The notes: generated by a model not told the origin, from the letters alone. A stretch of 64,000 nucleotides of DNA from Enterobacteriaceae bacterium RIT691 (GCA_009668205.1 WJYM01000003.1:124001-188000); one strand, 5' to 3'. Shown: positions 44,081 through 58,276, counted from the stretch's first letter. Made by a program: numbers and translations.

Positions 44081-47000
44081 TTATTGCGGCTTCTCTTTCA
44101 GCGGGAAGCGACGACGGACCAGCACAAAGAACAGCGGTACGAAGAAAATAGCCAGGATAGTGGCGGAGATCATTCCGCCCATGACCCCGGTCCCCACTGC
44201 GTGCTGGCTGCCAGAGCCCGCTCCGGTGCTGGTAGCCATCGGCAGAACGCCAAAGATAAACGCCAGTGAGGTCATCAGGATCGGCCGCAGACGCTGGCGG
44301 CAGGCGTGCAGCGTGGCCGAGAGCAGATCCTGACCTTTCTCGTTCATTTCATTGGCGAATTCGACAATCAGAATGGCGTTCTTCGCCGATAAGCCGATGA
44401 CCGTCAACAGACCGACCTGGAAGTAAACATCATTTTCCAGCCCGCGCATCCAGGTCGCCAGCAGTGCGCCTATCACCCCTAACGGCACCACCAGCATCAC
44501 CGAGAACGGGACCGACCAGCTCTCATACAGCGCCGCCAGACAGAGGAAGACCACCAGCAGCGAAATGGCATACAGGGCAGGGGCCTGCGCGCCGGAGAGG
44601 CGTTCCTGATACGACATTGCTGTCCACTGGAGGCCGAAGCCGGTAGGGAGCTCACCCACCAGTTTTTCCATCACCGTCATCGCGGTGCCGGTACTCACGC
44701 CCGGCGCGGCTTCACCAATGATTTCCAGCGCCGAGTAGCCGTTATAACGCTCCAGGCGCGGTGAGCCGGTTTCCCAACGGGAGGTGGCGAACGCCGAGAA
44801 GGGCACCATCTGACCACTGCTGTTGCGCACATACCAGTAGTTGATATCGTCTGGCAGCATGCGGTAAGGGGCCGCAGACTGGACGTACACCTTCTTGGTG
44901 CGGCCCCGATCCATAAAGTCGTTAACGTAATCCGAGCCCCAGGCGGTCTGCATGGTGTCGTTGATGTCGTCGATGGAAATCCCCAGCGCCTGCGCTTTGC
45001 GCTGGTCGATATCAATCTGCAGCTGCGGGCTGTCGTCCAGACCGTTGTGACGCACGCGGGTCAGCTGCGGATCTTTACTGGCCAAATCGAGCAGCTGGTC
45101 GCGGGCCGCCATCAGTGCATCATGGCCGAGACCGGCGTGATCCTGAAGCTCCATGTCAAAGCCAGCGGAACTCCCCAGGCCGCTGATGGCTGGCGGGTTG
45201 TTGGCGAACACGCGGGCTTCATTGATTTTATTAAACGCGTTGGTGGCGCGTTCGATAATGGCAAACGAAGTGCCGGTTTTCGAATCACGATCGTCCCAGT
45301 CTTTCAGGCGAATGAACATGCGCGCCACGTTCTGCCCGTTGCCCCCAGGACCGGAGCCGATGGTGGCAAAAATAGAGGCGACGTTAGCCTGCTCATTTTT
45401 GAAGAAATAGTCTTCAACCTTTTCCACCACCTTCAGCGTTTGCTGCTGGGTCGAGCCGCTTGGCAGCTGGATAGACGTCAGGAACATCCCGCGATCTTCC
45501 TGCGGAAGGAACGACGTGGGCAGCTTCAGGAACAGGAACACCATCCCGCCCAGCAGCAGGACGTAAATCAACATCCAGCGCAGGCTGCGGTGGAGGATTT
45601 TCCCTACCCGGGTTTCATAGCGCTCGGCACTGCGGTTGAACATCCGGTTAAACCAGCCGAAGAAGCCTTTTTGGCCATGCTGTTCGCCTTTATGCATCGG
45701 TTTAAGCAGCGTGGCGCACAGCGCAGGCGTCAGGATCATCGCCACCAGGACCGAGAGCACCATGGCGGACACAATGGTGATGGAGAACTGACGGTAAATG
45801 GCACCAGTGGTTCCCCCGAAGAAAGCCATCGGGATAAATACCGCCGACAGCACCATCGCGATACCGACCAGCGCCCCCTGAATCTGCCCCATCGATTTTC
45901 GCGTGGCTTCGCGCGGCGAGAGGCCTTCTTCACTCATGATACGTTCGACGTTCTCCACCACCACGATGGCGTCATCCACCAACAGGCCGATGGCCAGCAC
46001 CATTGCGAACATCGTCAGGGTGTTGATGCTGTAGCCAAACGAATACAGGATGGCAAACGTGCCCATCAGCACCACCGGTACGGCGATGGTGGGGATCAGC
46101 GTGGCGCGGAAATTTTGCAGGAACAGGTACATCACCAGGAACACCAGCAGAATCGCTTCGAGCAGTGTTTTCACCACATCGTGGATCGACGCTTTGACGA
46201 AAGAGGTGGTTTCGTAGGCGATTTTGTATTCCAGACCATGCGGGAAGTAGTGCGAGAGCTCATCGAGACGCGCCAGCGTGGCTTCTGCGGTTTGCATCTC
46301 GTTAGCCCCGGAGGCGAGCTGAATACCCAGCCCGGATGCCGGATTGCGGTTATAGCGGCTCAGGTAATCGTAGTTTTCTGCCCCCAGCTCGACGGTGGCG
46401 ACATCGCCGAGGGTGACCACGGAACCGTCCTGATTGACGCGTAGCGTAATGTCGCGGAACTGCTGCGGCGTCTGCAGCAGCGATTGGGCATTCACCGTCG
46501 CGTTCAGCGCTTGCTTATTCACCTGCGGTGTACCGCCAAGCTGGCCGACGGCTACCTGGGCGTTCTGGGAGCTGATGGCATCGGTGACGTCTTTGGTGGT
46601 CATCTGATAGCTGTTGAGCTTCGCGGGATCCAGCCAAATGCGCATCGAATACTGTGAGCCATAGGCGGTGATATCGCCCACGCCGTTCACGCGGCTGAGC
46701 GGCTCCTGCACGTTACTCGCGACATAGTCAGCGATATCCTGCTTATCCATGCTGCCGTCCGTGGAAACGAAGGCGATGGTCAGGATGTTGGTATCCCCGG
46801 TTTTGCGCACGGTCACGCCCTGATCCTGCACGGCCTGCGGCAGTTTCTTCAGCGCGGATTGCAGCTGGTTCTGCACCTGCTGCATCGCTTCGTTAGGATC
46901 GGTACCGGCGGTAAAGGTGATAGTGATGGTGGCCTGCCCGGCGGAACTGCTCTGGGAGGTCATATACATCATGTTATCCAGCCCGGTCATGTTCTGCTCA

Positions 47001-47194
47001 ATGACCTGCGTGACCGTATTCTCCAGGGTTTGCGCCGAAGCGCCTGGATAGTTGGCGGTGATACGCACATTTGGCGGAGCCAGATCGGGGTATTGCTCAA
47101 CAGGAAGGGACAAAATGGCCAACGTGCCGGTAAGACACAACAGAATAGCCAGCACCCAGGCAAAAATGGGGCGATCGATAAAGAAATTCGCCAT
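44081..47194 (-). CDS. acrD: AcrD, RND aminoglycoside efflux pump
   Basis: Inner-membrane RND transporter exporting aminoglycosides and other hydrophilic drugs through TolC with the AcrA adaptor. The 1037 residues equal the E. coli AcrD length, and the sequence follows AcrD rather than AcrB (for example [24 protein letters not shown] and [10 protein letters not shown] at the end). Twelve membrane helices are evident: helix 1 at 10-28, helices 2-6 between about 340 and 500, helix 7 near 540, helices 8-12 between about 870 and 1030. The proton-relay aspartates lie in [16 protein letters not shown] (407-408 region). There is no acrA beside it, as expected. In E. coli it is induced by BaeSR and CpxR; I did not identify their boxes. 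Confidence 0.97.
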   Translation of the reverse strand: MANFFIDRPIFAWVLAILLCLTGTLAILSLPVEQYPDLAPPNVRITANYPGASAQTLENTVTQVIEQNMTGLDNMMYMTSQSSSAGQATITITFTAGTDPNEAMQQVQNQLQSALKKLPQAVQDQGVTVRKTGDTNILTIAFVSTDGSMDKQDIADYVASNVQEPLSRVNGVGDITAYGSQYSMRIWLDPAKLNSYQMTTKDVTDAISSQNAQVAVGQLGGTPQVNKQALNATVNAQSLLQTPQQFRDITLRVNQDGSVVTLGDVATVELGAENYDYLSRYNRNPASGLGIQLASGANEMQTAEATLARLDELSHYFPHGLEYKIAYETTSFVKASIHDVVKTLLEAILLVFLVMYLFLQNFRATLIPTIAVPVVLMGTFAILYSFGYSINTLTMFAMVLAIGLLVDDAIVVVENVERIMSEEGLSPREATRKSMGQIQGALVGIAMVLSAVFIPMAFFGGTTGAIYRQFSITIVSAMVLSVLVAMILTPALCATLLKPMHKGEQHGQKGFFGWFNRMFNRSAERYETRVGKILHRSLRWMLIYVLLLGGMVFLFLKLPTSFLPQEDRGMFLTSIQLPSGSTQQQTLKVVEKVEDYFFKNEQANVASIFATIGSGPGGNGQNVARMFIRLKDWDDRDSKTGTSFAIIERATNAFNKINEARVFANNPPAISGLGSSAGFDMELQDHAGLGHDALMAARDQLLDLASKDPQLTRVRHNGLDDSPQLQIDIDQRKAQALGISIDDINDTMQTAWGSDYVNDFMDRGRTKKVYVQSAAPYRMLPDDINYWYVRNSSGQMVPFSAFATSRWETGSPRLERYNGYSALEIIGEAAPGVSTGTAMTVMEKLVGELPTGFGLQWTAMSYQERLSGAQAPALYAISLLVVFLCLAALYESWSVPFSVMLVVPLGVIGALLATWMRGLENDVYFQVGLLTVIGLSAKNAILIVEFANEMNEKGQDLLSATLHACRQRLRPILMTSLAFIFGVLPMATSTGAGSGSQHAVGTGVMGGMISATILAIFFVPLFFVLVRRRFPLKEKPQ

Positions 47195-47412
47195 CAGAAT
47201 CAGGACCTCATTACGCGTATTTTTATTGCTATGACAGGCTCAGCACACTGTAGCGGCAAGGCCTGAGCGAAACGTGGAGAAATTAAGGAGATAGTGTAAA
47301 TTATCATGCCGCTTTGGTGCATAAGCATACATAAATGAAGGTTCGTCTGCATAACGACAAAAACAAAATCTCCGCGTAGACTGACACGCTCATTCGACGC
47401 TGAGGAGCCTGT

Positions 47413-47988
47413 ATGTCGTTTAACATCGAAATTATCAAGGACGAGATCCTGTCGGATAACTATTTCATCCTGCGCAATATCACCTATAACCTGACGCGTA
47501 ACAGCGGCGAAGTGATTCGCCATAAGCGTGAAGTGTATGACCGTGGCAATGGGGCGACCATTCTGTTGTATAACCCCCAACAGCAAACCGTGGTGCTGGT
47601 GCGCCAGTTTCGCGTTGCCACTTGGGTCAACGGGAATGCCGATGGCCGTCTGATTGAAACCTGCGCCGGGTTGCTGGACGACGACGAGCCGGAAGACTGC
47701 ATCCGCAAAGAGGCGGTGGAAGAAACCGGGTATCAGGTCCGGGATGTGCGCAAAGTCTTTGAGCTGTATATGTCACCGGGCGGCGTCACTGAACTGGTGC
47801 ATTTCTTTATCGCGGAATACGATGATAGCCTGCGCACCACGGTCGGGGGCGGCGTAGAGGATGAAGATATCGATGTGCTGGAGATGCCGTTCAGCCAGGC
47901 GCTGGCGAAGGTGAAAAGCGGTGAAATCCGTGACGGTAAAGCCGTTATTCTGCTGCAGTATCTGCAGACGACGGGTTTAATGGACTAA
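47413..47988 (+). CDS. nudK: NudK, GDP-mannose hydrolase (Nudix)
   Basis: Cleaves GDP-mannose to GMP and mannose 1-phosphate. The 191 residues equal the E. coli length; the Nudix box reads [20 protein letters not shown] near residues 85-105, and [13 protein letters not shown] is the family strand. It is divergent from acrD. In E. coli narQ and aegA lie between the two genes; here only 218 bases separate them. Confidence 0.96.
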   Translation: MSFNIEIIKDEILSDNYFILRNITYNLTRNSGEVIRHKREVYDRGNGATILLYNPQQQTVVLVRQFRVATWVNGNADGRLIETCAGLLDDDEPEDCIRKEAVEETGYQVRDVRKVFELYMSPGGVTELVHFFIAEYDDSLRTTVGGGVEDEDIDVLEMPFSQALAKVKSGEIRDGKAVILLQYLQTTGLMD

Positions 47989-48063
47989 TCCGATTGAGCG
48001 AACCGGCCGCAGAGGAGAGGATACGCGCCAGAAACTGGTGCTTTTTTCTTCTGGGGTCAACTC

Positions 48064-49110
48064 GTGTTTTACCGTCTTTGTTTCCTCTTGTCACTCATTA
48101 CGCTGCTGCCCGTGCAGGGGTGGGCCGCGCCTGTGCAACAGGAATTTAGCGACTGGCAGGTCACCTGTAACAACCAGAATTTCTGTAGCGCCCGCAATGT
48201 CGGTAACCACCATGGTCTGGTGATGACACTGACCCGCAGTGCGGGGGCGCATAACGACTCCACGTTGCGTATCGAGCTGGGTGGGCCGGAAAACGCGTTA
48301 CCCAAAATTCCCGCTATTGCTCCTCGCCTGAAGATTGATGCTACCGCCCTGAAGTTACCGGGAGCCCACTGGCAGGAGACGCCGTGGCTGCTCAGCACCA
48401 ATGACACCCCGACGATCAACGCGTTTTTACAGCATATCCAGGAAGGGCACGCATTAACCCTGACTCAGGGCGCGCAAACCGTTTCGCTGCTGGGGTTGAA
48501 GGCGGCGCTGCTGTTTATCGACGACCAGCAAAAACGAGTGGGCAGTGAAACGGCATGGATTGGTAAGGGTGATGAACCGCCGCTCAGCGTGCCACCCGCC
48601 CCGGCGCTGAAAAGCGTCAAAAAGCTCAACCCCACGCCGCGGCCATTTAGCCCGACGGAGTCTGACGATCTGCTCGATTACGGCACATGGCGGATGAACA
48701 ACAGTCAATGCTCTCTCGACCCGTCCCGGCGTGAAGTGTGGGTGACGCCGCTGACCGATGACAAAGCGTTGATGATGGTGAGCTGTGAGTCCGGGGCGTA
48801 TAACACCATTTACCGCGCATGGCTGGTTTCCCGGCAAAAACCTTTTGCTTCGCAGCCGATTCGTCTACGTCTTCCTTTTCAGCCTTCGGACCGTGAGGAG
48901 CGCGACGTCGAGTTGGTCAATCTGAGTTTTAATAACAAAACGCGTGAGCTTATTACCGTGGACAGAGCGCGCGGACAGGGCGATTGTGGCGTGCAAACGC
49001 GCTGGCGTTATGACGGCCAGCGTTTTCGCCTGGTGCGTTACGCCGGGCAACCCACCTGTGATGACTGGCAGGGGCCAGATGCGTGGCCCACGCTGTGGAT
49101 CACAAGGTGA
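48064..49110 (+). CDS. ypfG: YpfG, exported DUF1176 protein (GTG start)
   Basis: A 348-residue exported protein of the DUF1176 family, 347 in E. coli. The signal peptide (MFYRLCFLLSLITLLPVQGWAAP) is probably cut after WAA near residue 22. FSDWQVTCNNQNFCSARNVG and DQQKRVGSETAWI are conserved blocks, and paired cysteines (CNNQNFC; CSLD; CESG; DCG; PTCDDW) suggest disulfides in the periplasm. The start is GTG at 48064 by homology. It lies between nudK and tktB as in E. coli; function unknown. Confidence 0.93.
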   Translation: MFYRLCFLLSLITLLPVQGWAAPVQQEFSDWQVTCNNQNFCSARNVGNHHGLVMTLTRSAGAHNDSTLRIELGGPENALPKIPAIAPRLKIDATALKLPGAHWQETPWLLSTNDTPTINAFLQHIQEGHALTLTQGAQTVSLLGLKAALLFIDDQQKRVGSETAWIGKGDEPPLSVPPAPALKSVKKLNPTPRPFSPTESDDLLDYGTWRMNNSQCSLDPSRREVWVTPLTDDKALMMVSCESGAYNTIYRAWLVSRQKPFASQPIRLRLPFQPSDREERDVELVNLSFNNKTRELITVDRARGQGDCGVQTRWRYDGQRFRLVRYAGQPTCDDWQGPDAWPTLWITR

Positions 49111-49113
49111 GTT

Positions 49114-49190
49114 TTGCCTGATGGCGCTGGCGCTTATCAGGCCTACAAAATCCCGTAGGCCCGGTCAGGCGTCAGCCGCCACCGGGCACC
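49114..49190. repeat. REP/BIME repeat between ypfG and tktB
   Basis: Inverted arms gatggcgctggcgcttatca with ggcctac and gtaggcccggtcaggcgtca with ccgccaccgggc, a typical REP pair between convergent genes. Confidence 0.85.
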
Positions 49191-49194
49191 TGTA

Positions 49195-51189
49195 CTATTT
49201 CCCCAGCACCTTATGCGCCTTCGCGATAATATTCTCGACGGTAAAACCAAAGAACGGGAACAGCTTATCGGCAGGCGCCGATTCACCGTAGCTCGTCATC
49301 CCGACGATGGCACCTTTCAGCCCGACGTATTTGTACCAGTAGTCGGCTATTCCGGCTTCCACCGCCACGCGGGCGGAAACGCTCGGCGGCAATACCGATT
49401 CCTTGTACTCCTCGTCCTGCGCGTCAAACACATCCGTTGACGGCAGCGACACCACCCGAACGGCAACGCCTTCTCCCGCCAGCTTTTCCGCCGCCAGTAC
49501 CGTTATTTCCACCTCAGAACCGGTGGCAATCAGGATCAGGTCCGGCTTGCCGCCTGCATCCTTCAGCACATAACCGCCGCGCGCAATCTCGTGAACCTGA
49601 TCTGGCGTACGTTCCATTTGTGCCAAATTCTGTCTCGAGAGGATCAGCGCCGTTGGCCCGCTATGGCGTTCAATCGCCGCTTTCCACGCCACCGCCGTTT
49701 CCACCTGATCGCACGGTCGCCAGGTGCTGAAGTTTGGCGTCAGACGCAGGCTTGCCAGTTGCTCAACGGCCTGGTGCGTAGGGCCATCTTCGCCAAGGCC
49801 GATGGAATCATGGGTATAGACCATTATCTGGTGCGCTTTCATCAGCGCCGCCATACGGGCCGCATTGCGCGCGTATTCCACGAACATCAGGAAGGTAGCG
49901 GTATAGGGGACAAAGCCGCCGTGATGGGCAATACCGTTGGCGATAGCGGTCATCCCGAACTCGCGCACGCCGTAGTGAATGTAGTTCCCGGCGTGATCGT
50001 CTTTTATCGGTACCGACTCCTTCCAGATAGTCAGGTTGCTGGGCGCAAGATCCGCCGAGCCGCCGAGCAGCTCCGGCAACAGCGGGCCAAAGGCGTTCAG
50101 CGCATTCTGTGAGGCCTTACGGCTGGCGATTTTCGCCGGTTCCGATTGCAGTTTTTCAATGTAACTCTGAGCTTTGCTCTGCCAGCTTTCCGGCAGCTTG
50201 CCCTCTACGCGCCGCAGGAATTCAGCCGCCAGCTCAGGATGGGCGGTCTGATAGGCCGCCAGCTTGTCTTTCCAGTTCTGCTGGGCTTTCTCACCTTTCT
50301 GGTGAGCGTCCCAGGCCTGGTAAATCTCCTTCGGAACCTCAAATGCCGGATACTTCCAGCCAAGCTGTTTACGCGCCAGCGCCACCTCTTCTTCGCCGAG
50401 CGACGCGCCGTGCGCTTCCTCTTTCCCGGCTTTATTCGGCGAACCGAAGCCAATCACCGTACGGCAGATAATCAGCGAAGGTTTGTCCTTCACGCTTTGC
50501 GCCTCGAGGATCGCTTTTTTCACGGCTTCAGGATCGTGCCCGTCAATGTCATGCACCACATGCCAGTGATAGGCCTCAAAGCGTTTAGCGGTGTCATCGG
50601 TAAACCAGCCTTTGGTTTCACCGTCAATCGAGATGCCGTTGTGATCGTAGAAGCCAATCAGTTTGCCCAGCCCCAGCGTCCCGGCCAGCGAACAGGCCTC
50701 ATGGGAAATACCTTCCATCAGGCAGCCATCGCCCATAAACACGTAAGTGTAGTGATCGACAATGTCGTGCCCGGGCTGGTTAAACTGCGCCGCCAGCGTA
50801 CGCTCAGAGATAGCCATCCCGACGGCGTTCGCCAGCCCCTGTCCCAGCGGACCGGTGGTGGTTTCCACCCCAGGCGTATAGCCGATTTCCGGGTGCCCCG
50901 GCGTTTTAGAGTGCAGCTGGCGGAAGTTTTTAATCTCCTCAATTGGGAGATCGTAACCGGTCAGGTGCAACAGGCTATAGAGCAGCATGGAGGCGTGCCC
51001 GTTCGAGAGAATAAAACGGTCGCGATCGGGCCAGTGGGGATCGTTCGGATTGTGTTTGAGGAAGTCGTTCCACAGCACTTCAGCAATATCAGCCATCCCC
51101 ATCGGCGCCCCGGGGTGGCCGGAATTGGCTTTCTGTACGGCATCCATACTCAGGGCGCGAATAGCATTGGCAAGCTCTCTACGGGACAT
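49195..51189 (-). CDS. tktB: TktB, transketolase 2
   Basis: Thiamine-diphosphate enzyme moving two-carbon ketol units in the non-oxidative pentose phosphate pathway. The start [20 protein letters not shown] (ATG 51187-51189, GGAGAA upstream) gives 664 residues; six further upstream codons are not conserved. The ThDP motif GDGCLMEG...FYDHNG lies near 154-186, HGVREFGM-type catalytic region [15 protein letters not shown] near 408, and the transketolase signature GEDGPTHQ near 468. talA is immediately upstream on the same strand (21-base gap), the standard tktB-talA unit, usually sigma-S controlled in E. coli. The C-terminus lacks the last few residues of the E. coli protein. Confidence 0.96.
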   Translation of the reverse strand: MSRRELANAIRALSMDAVQKANSGHPGAPMGMADIAEVLWNDFLKHNPNDPHWPDRDRFILSNGHASMLLYSLLHLTGYDLPIEEIKNFRQLHSKTPGHPEIGYTPGVETTTGPLGQGLANAVGMAISERTLAAQFNQPGHDIVDHYTYVFMGDGCLMEGISHEACSLAGTLGLGKLIGFYDHNGISIDGETKGWFTDDTAKRFEAYHWHVVHDIDGHDPEAVKKAILEAQSVKDKPSLIICRTVIGFGSPNKAGKEEAHGASLGEEEVALARKQLGWKYPAFEVPKEIYQAWDAHQKGEKAQQNWKDKLAAYQTAHPELAAEFLRRVEGKLPESWQSKAQSYIEKLQSEPAKIASRKASQNALNAFGPLLPELLGGSADLAPSNLTIWKESVPIKDDHAGNYIHYGVREFGMTAIANGIAHHGGFVPYTATFLMFVEYARNAARMAALMKAHQIMVYTHDSIGLGEDGPTHQAVEQLASLRLTPNFSTWRPCDQVETAVAWKAAIERHSGPTALILSRQNLAQMERTPDQVHEIARGGYVLKDAGGKPDLILIATGSEVEITVLAAEKLAGEGVAVRVVSLPSTDVFDAQDEEYKESVLPPSVSARVAVEAGIADYWYKYVGLKGAIVGMTSYGESAPADKLFPFFGFTVENIIAKAHKVLGK

Positions 51190-51210
51190 AGTCGTTCTCC
51201 GTGGCAAAAG

Positions 51211-52158
51211 TTACAGTTTGGCGGCAAGCAGGTCTTCGAGTTTGCGTTGGTCCACGGCGAACAGGCGAATGCCTTCCGCCAGTTTATCCACCGCCATCGG
51301 ATCCTGGTTATGCTCCCAGCGGAACTCCGCTTCGGTCAGGGGGGCAGGGCGATTAAAGAACTGAGAGGCAGGGATCAATTTGCGCTCAACCGGCGCTTCT
51401 TTCTCCTGCAGCTCTTTCAACAGTGCGGGGGCGATGGTCAGGCGGTCACAGCCCGCCAGTGCCAGAATTTGTTCGGTGCGGCGGAAGCTCGCGCCCATCA
51501 CCACGGTGCTGTAGCGGTGCTGCTTGAAGTAATCGTAGATATTACGTACCGATTTCACGCCGGGATCTTCTTCCACCACGTATGGATCCATCGGCTCACG
51601 CTGCTGATACCAGTCGTAAATACGCCCGACGAAGGGCGAAATCAGGAACACGCCTGCTTCGGCGCAGGCACGGGCCTGGGCGAAGGAGAACAGCAGCGTC
51701 AGATTGCAGTGAATGCCTTCTTTTTCCAGCACTTCTGCGGCGCGGATCCCTTCCCACGTAGAGGCGAGCTTAATCAGAATGTGAGATTTATCGACGCCCT
51801 GGTCGGCATACAGCGCGACCAGATGACGGGCCTTGGCGATGCTTTTGTCTTTGTCATACGACAGGCGGGCATCCACTTCGGTCGATACGCGCCCGGGAAT
51901 GCTTTTCAGAATTTCGCAGCCGACATTGACGGCCAGTTTGTCGCAGGCGTCGATCACCTGCTTCTCGCGGCTGCTCTGTTTTTTCGCGAAGGCGACCGCG
52001 TCGTCGATCAGTGAACGGTACTGCTCAAGGCCTGCGGCTTTCAGCAGCAGTGAAGGGTTGGTGGTGGCGTCTTCTGGCTGGTAGTGGCGAATGGATTCGA
52101 TGTCACCGCTGTCGGCCACCACGGTGGTGAACTTTTTGATGCCGTCTAGCTGGTTCAT
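51211..52158 (-). CDS. talA: TalA, transaldolase
   Basis: Transfers dihydroxyacetone units between sedoheptulose 7-phosphate and glyceraldehyde 3-phosphate. The 315 residues match class I transaldolases (E. coli TalA 316). The Schiff-base lysine is K130 in [12 protein letters not shown], the N-terminal signature is [12 protein letters not shown] (30-41), and [10 protein letters not shown] is conserved. It is paired with tktB and divergent from maeB. Confidence 0.97.
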   Translation of the reverse strand: MNQLDGIKKFTTVVADSGDIESIRHYQPEDATTNPSLLLKAAGLEQYRSLIDDAVAFAKKQSSREKQVIDACDKLAVNVGCEILKSIPGRVSTEVDARLSYDKDKSIAKARHLVALYADQGVDKSHILIKLASTWEGIRAAEVLEKEGIHCNLTLLFSFAQARACAEAGVFLISPFVGRIYDWYQQREPMDPYVVEEDPGVKSVRNIYDYFKQHRYSTVVMGASFRRTEQILALAGCDRLTIAPALLKELQEKEAPVERKLIPASQFFNRPAPLTEAEFRWEHNQDPMAVDKLAEGIRLFAVDQRKLEDLLAAKL

Positions 52159-52412
52159 GAAAAAAGACTCCTTATGTCAGCGTGTTCGCTAACATTTCCG
52201 GACAGTGAATGAGGGTCTTAACTCAAAAGCATAGCAGACGGAGGGGGGCTTGTTTGACACCAGCTGATAACAGGAATGTTAAAAATAACTAACAAAAACG
52301 CTCAGAGTATGGCGGCCTTCAAAGTTTACAAAGCGGCAAAGGGGGATACTCAGGAGTTACCCGGGAACAGATTTTTCCTCAAAAACGCTACGTGAAGTGA
52401 AAGGAACATCAA

Positions 52413-54692
52413 ATGGATGACCAGTTAAAACAAAGCGCGCTCGATTTCCACGAATTCCCGACCCCAGGGAAAATTCAGGTCTCTCCAACCAAGCCGCTGG
52501 CCACCCAGCGCGATCTGGCGCTGGCGTATTCTCCCGGCGTCGCGGCACCTTGCCTGGAGATCGAAAAAGATCCGCTGGCGGCCTATAAATATACGGCCCG
52601 TGGCAACCTGGTGGCCGTGGTTTCCAACGGCACGGCGGTGCTTGGCCTTGGCAATATCGGCGCGCTGGCCGGTAAACCGGTGATGGAAGGCAAGGGCGTA
52701 CTGTTCAAAAAATTTGCCGGGATCGACGTTTTCGATATTGAAGTCGATGAGCTCGATCCGGATAAATTTATTAATGTGGTGGCGGCGCTGGAGCCGACAT
52801 TTGGCGGTATCAACCTCGAAGACATCAAAGCGCCGGAATGTTTCTACATCGAACAAAAGCTGCGTGAGCGCATGAAGATCCCGGTGTTCCATGACGATCA
52901 GCATGGCACGGCGATCATCAGTACTGCCGCCATCCTTAACGGCCTGCGCGTGGTGGAAAAGAACCTGTCCGATGTGCGGATGGTGGTTTCCGGGGCGGGT
53001 GCTGCGGCCATTGCCTGTATGAACCTGCTGGTGGCGCTGGGCATGCAGAAACACAACATCGTGGTCTGCGACTCAAAAGGCGTTATCTATAAAGACCGTG
53101 AGCCGAATATGGCGGAAACCAAAGCCGCCTATGCGGTGGTTGATGACGGCAAGCGTACGCTGGATGACGTGATGGACGGCGCGGATATCTTCCTCGGCTG
53201 CTCCGGTCCGAAAGTGCTGACTCAGGACATGGTCAAGAAAATGGCGCGTGCGCCAATGATCCTCGCGCTGGCAAACCCTGAGCCGGAAATTCTGCCACCG
53301 CTGGCAAAAGAAGTGCGACCGGACGCGATCATTTGTACCGGGCGTTCCGACTATCCAAACCAGGTGAACAACGTGCTGTGCTTCCCGTTCATCTTCCGTG
53401 GAGCGCTGGACGTGGGCGCGACGGCCATCAACGAAGAGATGAAGCTGGCCGCAGTGCATGCGATTGCTGAACTGGCGCTTGCCGAGCAGAGCGAAGTGGT
53501 GGCATCAGCCTACGGCGATCAGGATCTGAGCTTTGGCGCGGAATACATCATTCCGAAACCGTTCGACCCGCGTCTGATCGTTAAAATCGCGCCAGCCGTG
53601 GCAAAAGCCGCGATGGATTCCGGCGTGGCGACGCGTCCGATCGTGGATTTTGCCGCCTACGAAGAGAAACTCAGCGAGTTTGTTTATAAAACCAACCTGT
53701 TCATGAAGCCGATTTTCTCGCAGGCCCGCAAAGAGCCGAAGCGCGTGGTGCTGGCGGAAGGGGAAGATACTCGCGTGCTGCATGCAACGCAGGAGCTGAT
53801 CACCCTGGGCCTGGCGAAGCCGATTCTGATTGGCCGCCCGAACGTTATCGAAATGCGCCTGCAAAAGCTCGGGCTGCAGATGAAGCCGGGTGTTGATTTT
53901 GAGATTGTGAACAACGAATCGGATCCGCGTTTCAAAGAGTACTGGATGGAGTATTACGCCATCATGAAACGCAAAGGAATAACCCAGGAGCAGGCGCAGC
54001 GCCATGTGATCAGTAACACCACGGTGATCGGCGCGATCATGGTTCAGCGCGGGGAAGCGGATGCGCTGATTTGCGGCACCATCGGCGACTATCATGAGCA
54101 CTTCAATGTTATCCAGCAGCTGTTTGGCTACCGTGACGGCGTGCATACCGCAGGGGCGATGAATGCGCTGCTGCTGCCAAGCGGCAACACCTTTATTGCC
54201 GATACCTACGTCAACGACGATCCCACCCCGGAGCAGTTGGCGGAAATCACCCTGATGGCGGCGGAAACCGTGCGTCGTTTCGGTATCGAACCGCGCGTGG
54301 CGCTGCTTTCGCACTCTAACTTTGGTTCCTCCAACTGCCCGGCGGCGACCAAAATGCGCGATACGCTGGCGCTGGTGCGCGAGCGGGATCCGGAATTGAT
54401 GATCGACGGCGAAATGCACGGCGATGCGGCACTGGTGGAAAGTATCCGCCACGAACGGATGCCGGACAGCCCGTTAAAAGGCGCGGCAAACATTCTGGTG
54501 ATGCCAAACATGGAAGCGGCGCGTATCAGTTATAACCTGCTGCGCGTCTCAAGTTCAGAAGGGGTGACCGTCGGTCCGGTGCTGATGGGCGTGGCGAAGC
54601 CGGTGCACGTGCTGACGCCTATCGCATCGGTACGTCGCATCGTCAATATGGTCGCGCTGGCGGTGGTTGAGGCTCAGACACAGCCGCTGTAA
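52413..54692 (+). CDS. maeB: MaeB, NADP-dependent malic enzyme with PTA-like domain
   Basis: Oxidatively decarboxylates malate to pyruvate with NADP. The 759 residues equal E. coli MaeB. The malic enzyme domain (about 1-425) includes [30 protein letters not shown] (nucleotide fold) and ALANPEPEI. The C-terminal phosphotransacetylase-like domain (about 430-759) binds regulators such as acetyl-CoA in E. coli; it ends in [19 protein letters not shown] precedes the ATG. In E. coli the eut operon lies between maeB and hemF; here the gap is 73 bases. Confidence 0.97.
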   Translation: MDDQLKQSALDFHEFPTPGKIQVSPTKPLATQRDLALAYSPGVAAPCLEIEKDPLAAYKYTARGNLVAVVSNGTAVLGLGNIGALAGKPVMEGKGVLFKKFAGIDVFDIEVDELDPDKFINVVAALEPTFGGINLEDIKAPECFYIEQKLRERMKIPVFHDDQHGTAIISTAAILNGLRVVEKNLSDVRMVVSGAGAAAIACMNLLVALGMQKHNIVVCDSKGVIYKDREPNMAETKAAYAVVDDGKRTLDDVMDGADIFLGCSGPKVLTQDMVKKMARAPMILALANPEPEILPPLAKEVRPDAIICTGRSDYPNQVNNVLCFPFIFRGALDVGATAINEEMKLAAVHAIAELALAEQSEVVASAYGDQDLSFGAEYIIPKPFDPRLIVKIAPAVAKAAMDSGVATRPIVDFAAYEEKLSEFVYKTNLFMKPIFSQARKEPKRVVLAEGEDTRVLHATQELITLGLAKPILIGRPNVIEMRLQKLGLQMKPGVDFEIVNNESDPRFKEYWMEYYAIMKRKGITQEQAQRHVISNTTVIGAIMVQRGEADALICGTIGDYHEHFNVIQQLFGYRDGVHTAGAMNALLLPSGNTFIADTYVNDDPTPEQLAEITLMAAETVRRFGIEPRVALLSHSNFGSSNCPAATKMRDTLALVRERDPELMIDGEMHGDAALVESIRHERMPDSPLKGAANILVMPNMEAARISYNLLRVSSSEGVTVGPVLMGVAKPVHVLTPIASVRRIVNMVALAVVEAQTQPL

Positions 54693-54711
54693 GCGGGGAG
54701 ATGTTTGTGGT

Positions 54712-56534
<1,823 letters not shown>

Positions 56535-56748
56535 GCGGCCTGAGTGGTAAAAATAAAGTATTCCATGTGTTATATCGTATCGCGTTTTCCGTTACGACAG
56601 TCCGGGATGAGAATTGTTTTACTTTTCATTTCAATACGTGACAATGCAACATTATGCCATTTTTTTGGCCGTTATTCGTCAGATATTGGATAATTCAGAC
56701 GTTCGCGCCATAATCACTGTTTTTAAACCTGAAAAGTTGGGCAATACC

Positions 56749-57174
56749 ATGGAGATACGCGTTTTCCGCCACCGTGATTTCGAAGAAGTGATAACCCTTT
56801 GGGAACGCTGCGACCTGTTACGTCCATGGAATGACCCGGAGATGGACATCGAGCGCAAGCTGAATCATGACGTCAGCCTGTTTCTGGTGGCAGAAGTGAA
56901 CGGCGAAGTGGTGGGATCGGTGATGGGCGGCTACGACGGCCACCGTGGCTCTGCGTATTATCTGGGCGTTCACCCGGACTATCGCGGGCGCGGCATTGCC
57001 AATGCGCTGCTCAGCCGTCTGGAGAAAAAACTGATCGCCCGCGGGTGTCCGAAGATTCAGATCATGGTGCGCGAAGATAACGATATGGTTCAGGGGATGT
57101 ACGAGCGCCTGGGCTACGAGCACGCTGATGTGGTTGTGCTCGGCAAGCGCCTGATTGAAGATGAAGAATATTGA
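56749..57174 (+). CDS. ypeA: YpeA, GNAT-family acetyltransferase
   Basis: A 141-residue GNAT acetyltransferase. The acetyl-CoA loop is [15 protein letters not shown] near 75-89, with [16 protein letters not shown] before it. The ATG at [14 protein letters not shown] matches E. coli length; an upstream reading from 56614 would add 45 non-conserved residues. The substrate is not established. It is divergent from amiA and overlaps the following yfeZ gene. Confidence 0.95.
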   Translation: MEIRVFRHRDFEEVITLWERCDLLRPWNDPEMDIERKLNHDVSLFLVAEVNGEVVGSVMGGYDGHRGSAYYLGVHPDYRGRGIANALLSRLEKKLIARGCPKIQIMVREDNDMVQGMYERLGYEHADVVVLGKRLIEDEEY

Positions 57175-57610
57175 TTTTCCGCTGTCGGTCTATGATCCCC
57201 ATGGCCGACTAAAACTCCCTTTTCTGTTCTGGTGTGTATTACTGCTACAGGCACGAACCTGGGTGCTGTTTGTGATGGCTGCGGCCTCGCGTCAGCAAGG
57301 GGATACGCTGTTGACCCTGTTTTACCCCGATCATGATAACTTCTGGTTGGGGCTGCTCCCGGGGATCCCCGCCGTTATCGCTTTTCTGATTAGCGGACGA
57401 AGAGACAAGCTCCCGCGATGCTGGGCGCTCATCCGCTGGGGATTGATTGTCGCCCAGCTGATACTGCTGCTCTGGCAACCCCTGTTATGGCTGCAAGGTG
57501 ACGAACTTTCCGGGCCCGGCGTGACGCTGGTGGTGCTGGACGCTTTTGCACTTTGTTGGCTGCTCACGAACCGCCGTCTACGCGCGTGTTTCTTGCCGCA
57601 CGAGGATTAA
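57161..57610 (+). CDS. yfeZ: YfeZ, DUF2919 inner-membrane protein
   Basis: A 149-residue membrane protein with four hydrophobic segments (about 19-42, 62-80, 91-112, 120-136). [19 protein letters not shown] and [18 protein letters not shown] are typical of DUF2919. The ATG at 57161 lies inside the end of ypeA (14-base overlap), so it is coupled to it. A TTG two codons earlier is a less likely start. Function unknown. The position between ypeA and yfeY is conserved in E. coli. Confidence 0.9.
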   Translation: MKNIDFPLSVYDPHGRLKLPFLFWCVLLLQARTWVLFVMAAASRQQGDTLLTLFYPDHDNFWLGLLPGIPAVIAFLISGRRDKLPRCWALIRWGLIVAQLILLLWQPLLWLQGDELSGPGVTLVVLDAFALCWLLTNRRLRACFLPHED

Positions 57611-57672
57611 TGGCACTTTTTTGCTAATCCGCACTCCAACAGGCGTAGTTTTGACATACAAAGGATCCTGGA

Positions 57673-58248
57673 ATGAAATCAATGCGTTTATTGCTTTGTG
57701 CACTGCCGTTGGCACTCACAGGCTGCTCCACGCTTAGTGCGGTGCACTGGTCATCGGCTTATCCGTGGAACTGGTTCGGTTCTTCTAATGAGGTGACGGA
57801 ACAGGGCGTTGGCAAACTGACCGCCAGCACGCCGCTGGAAGAATCCGCCGTCAGCAATGCACTGGGCGGCGACTACCGTCTGCGTAGCGGCATGAAAACC
57901 GATCACGGCACCATCGCGAAATATTTTGAAGCCCTGAAGGATGACAAAGTGGCGATGGTCATCAACGGCGAGTCCGGTACGGTCAGCCGTATTGATGTCA
58001 TGGACGCAGAGGTTCCCGTTTCCGGCGGTGCAAAAATCGGCACCCCGTTTAGCGATCTGTACAGCAAAGCCTTCGATAATTGCCAGAAAGGCTCTGGTGA
58101 CGATGCCGCAGGCGTCGAGTGTAAGGCCAAAGACAGTCAGCATATCAGCTACTTATTTAGCGGAAGCTGGAGTGGCCCGCAGGACTTAATGCCGCCTGAC
58201 GACTCCCTGAAAAACTGGAAAGTCAGCAAGATAATCTGGCGTCGTTAA
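57673..58248 (+). CDS. yfeY: YfeY, outer-membrane-type lipoprotein (RpoE-regulated)
   Basis: A 191-residue lipoprotein: lipobox LALTGCST puts the lipidated cysteine at residue 18. The remainder (WNWFGSS, DYRLRSGM, VINGESGTVSRIDVMDA, IGTPFSDLYSKAFDNCQ) matches the E. coli protein of the same length, which belongs to the sigma-E regulon. Serine at +2 and +3 does not signal inner-membrane retention. Function unknown. yfeX follows. Confidence 0.95.
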   Translation: MKSMRLLLCALPLALTGCSTLSAVHWSSAYPWNWFGSSNEVTEQGVGKLTASTPLEESAVSNALGGDYRLRSGMKTDHGTIAKYFEALKDDKVAMVINGESGTVSRIDVMDAEVPVSGGAKIGTPFSDLYSKAFDNCQKGSGDDAAGVECKAKDSQHISYLFSGSWSGPQDLMPPDDSLKNWKVSKIIWRR

Positions 58249-58276
58249 TTTGCGTCTGAGCAAGCCGCTGTAATGA

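Noticed and set aside
45047-46444. 465-codon plus-strand frame antisense to acrD
   Set aside because: Histidine/glutamine-rich complement of a conserved gene, no start signals, no homology.
50146-52014. 622-codon plus-strand frame across tktB and talA
   Set aside because: It runs antisense through two certain core genes and its translation is the complement pattern of their codons; no domain is recognisable.
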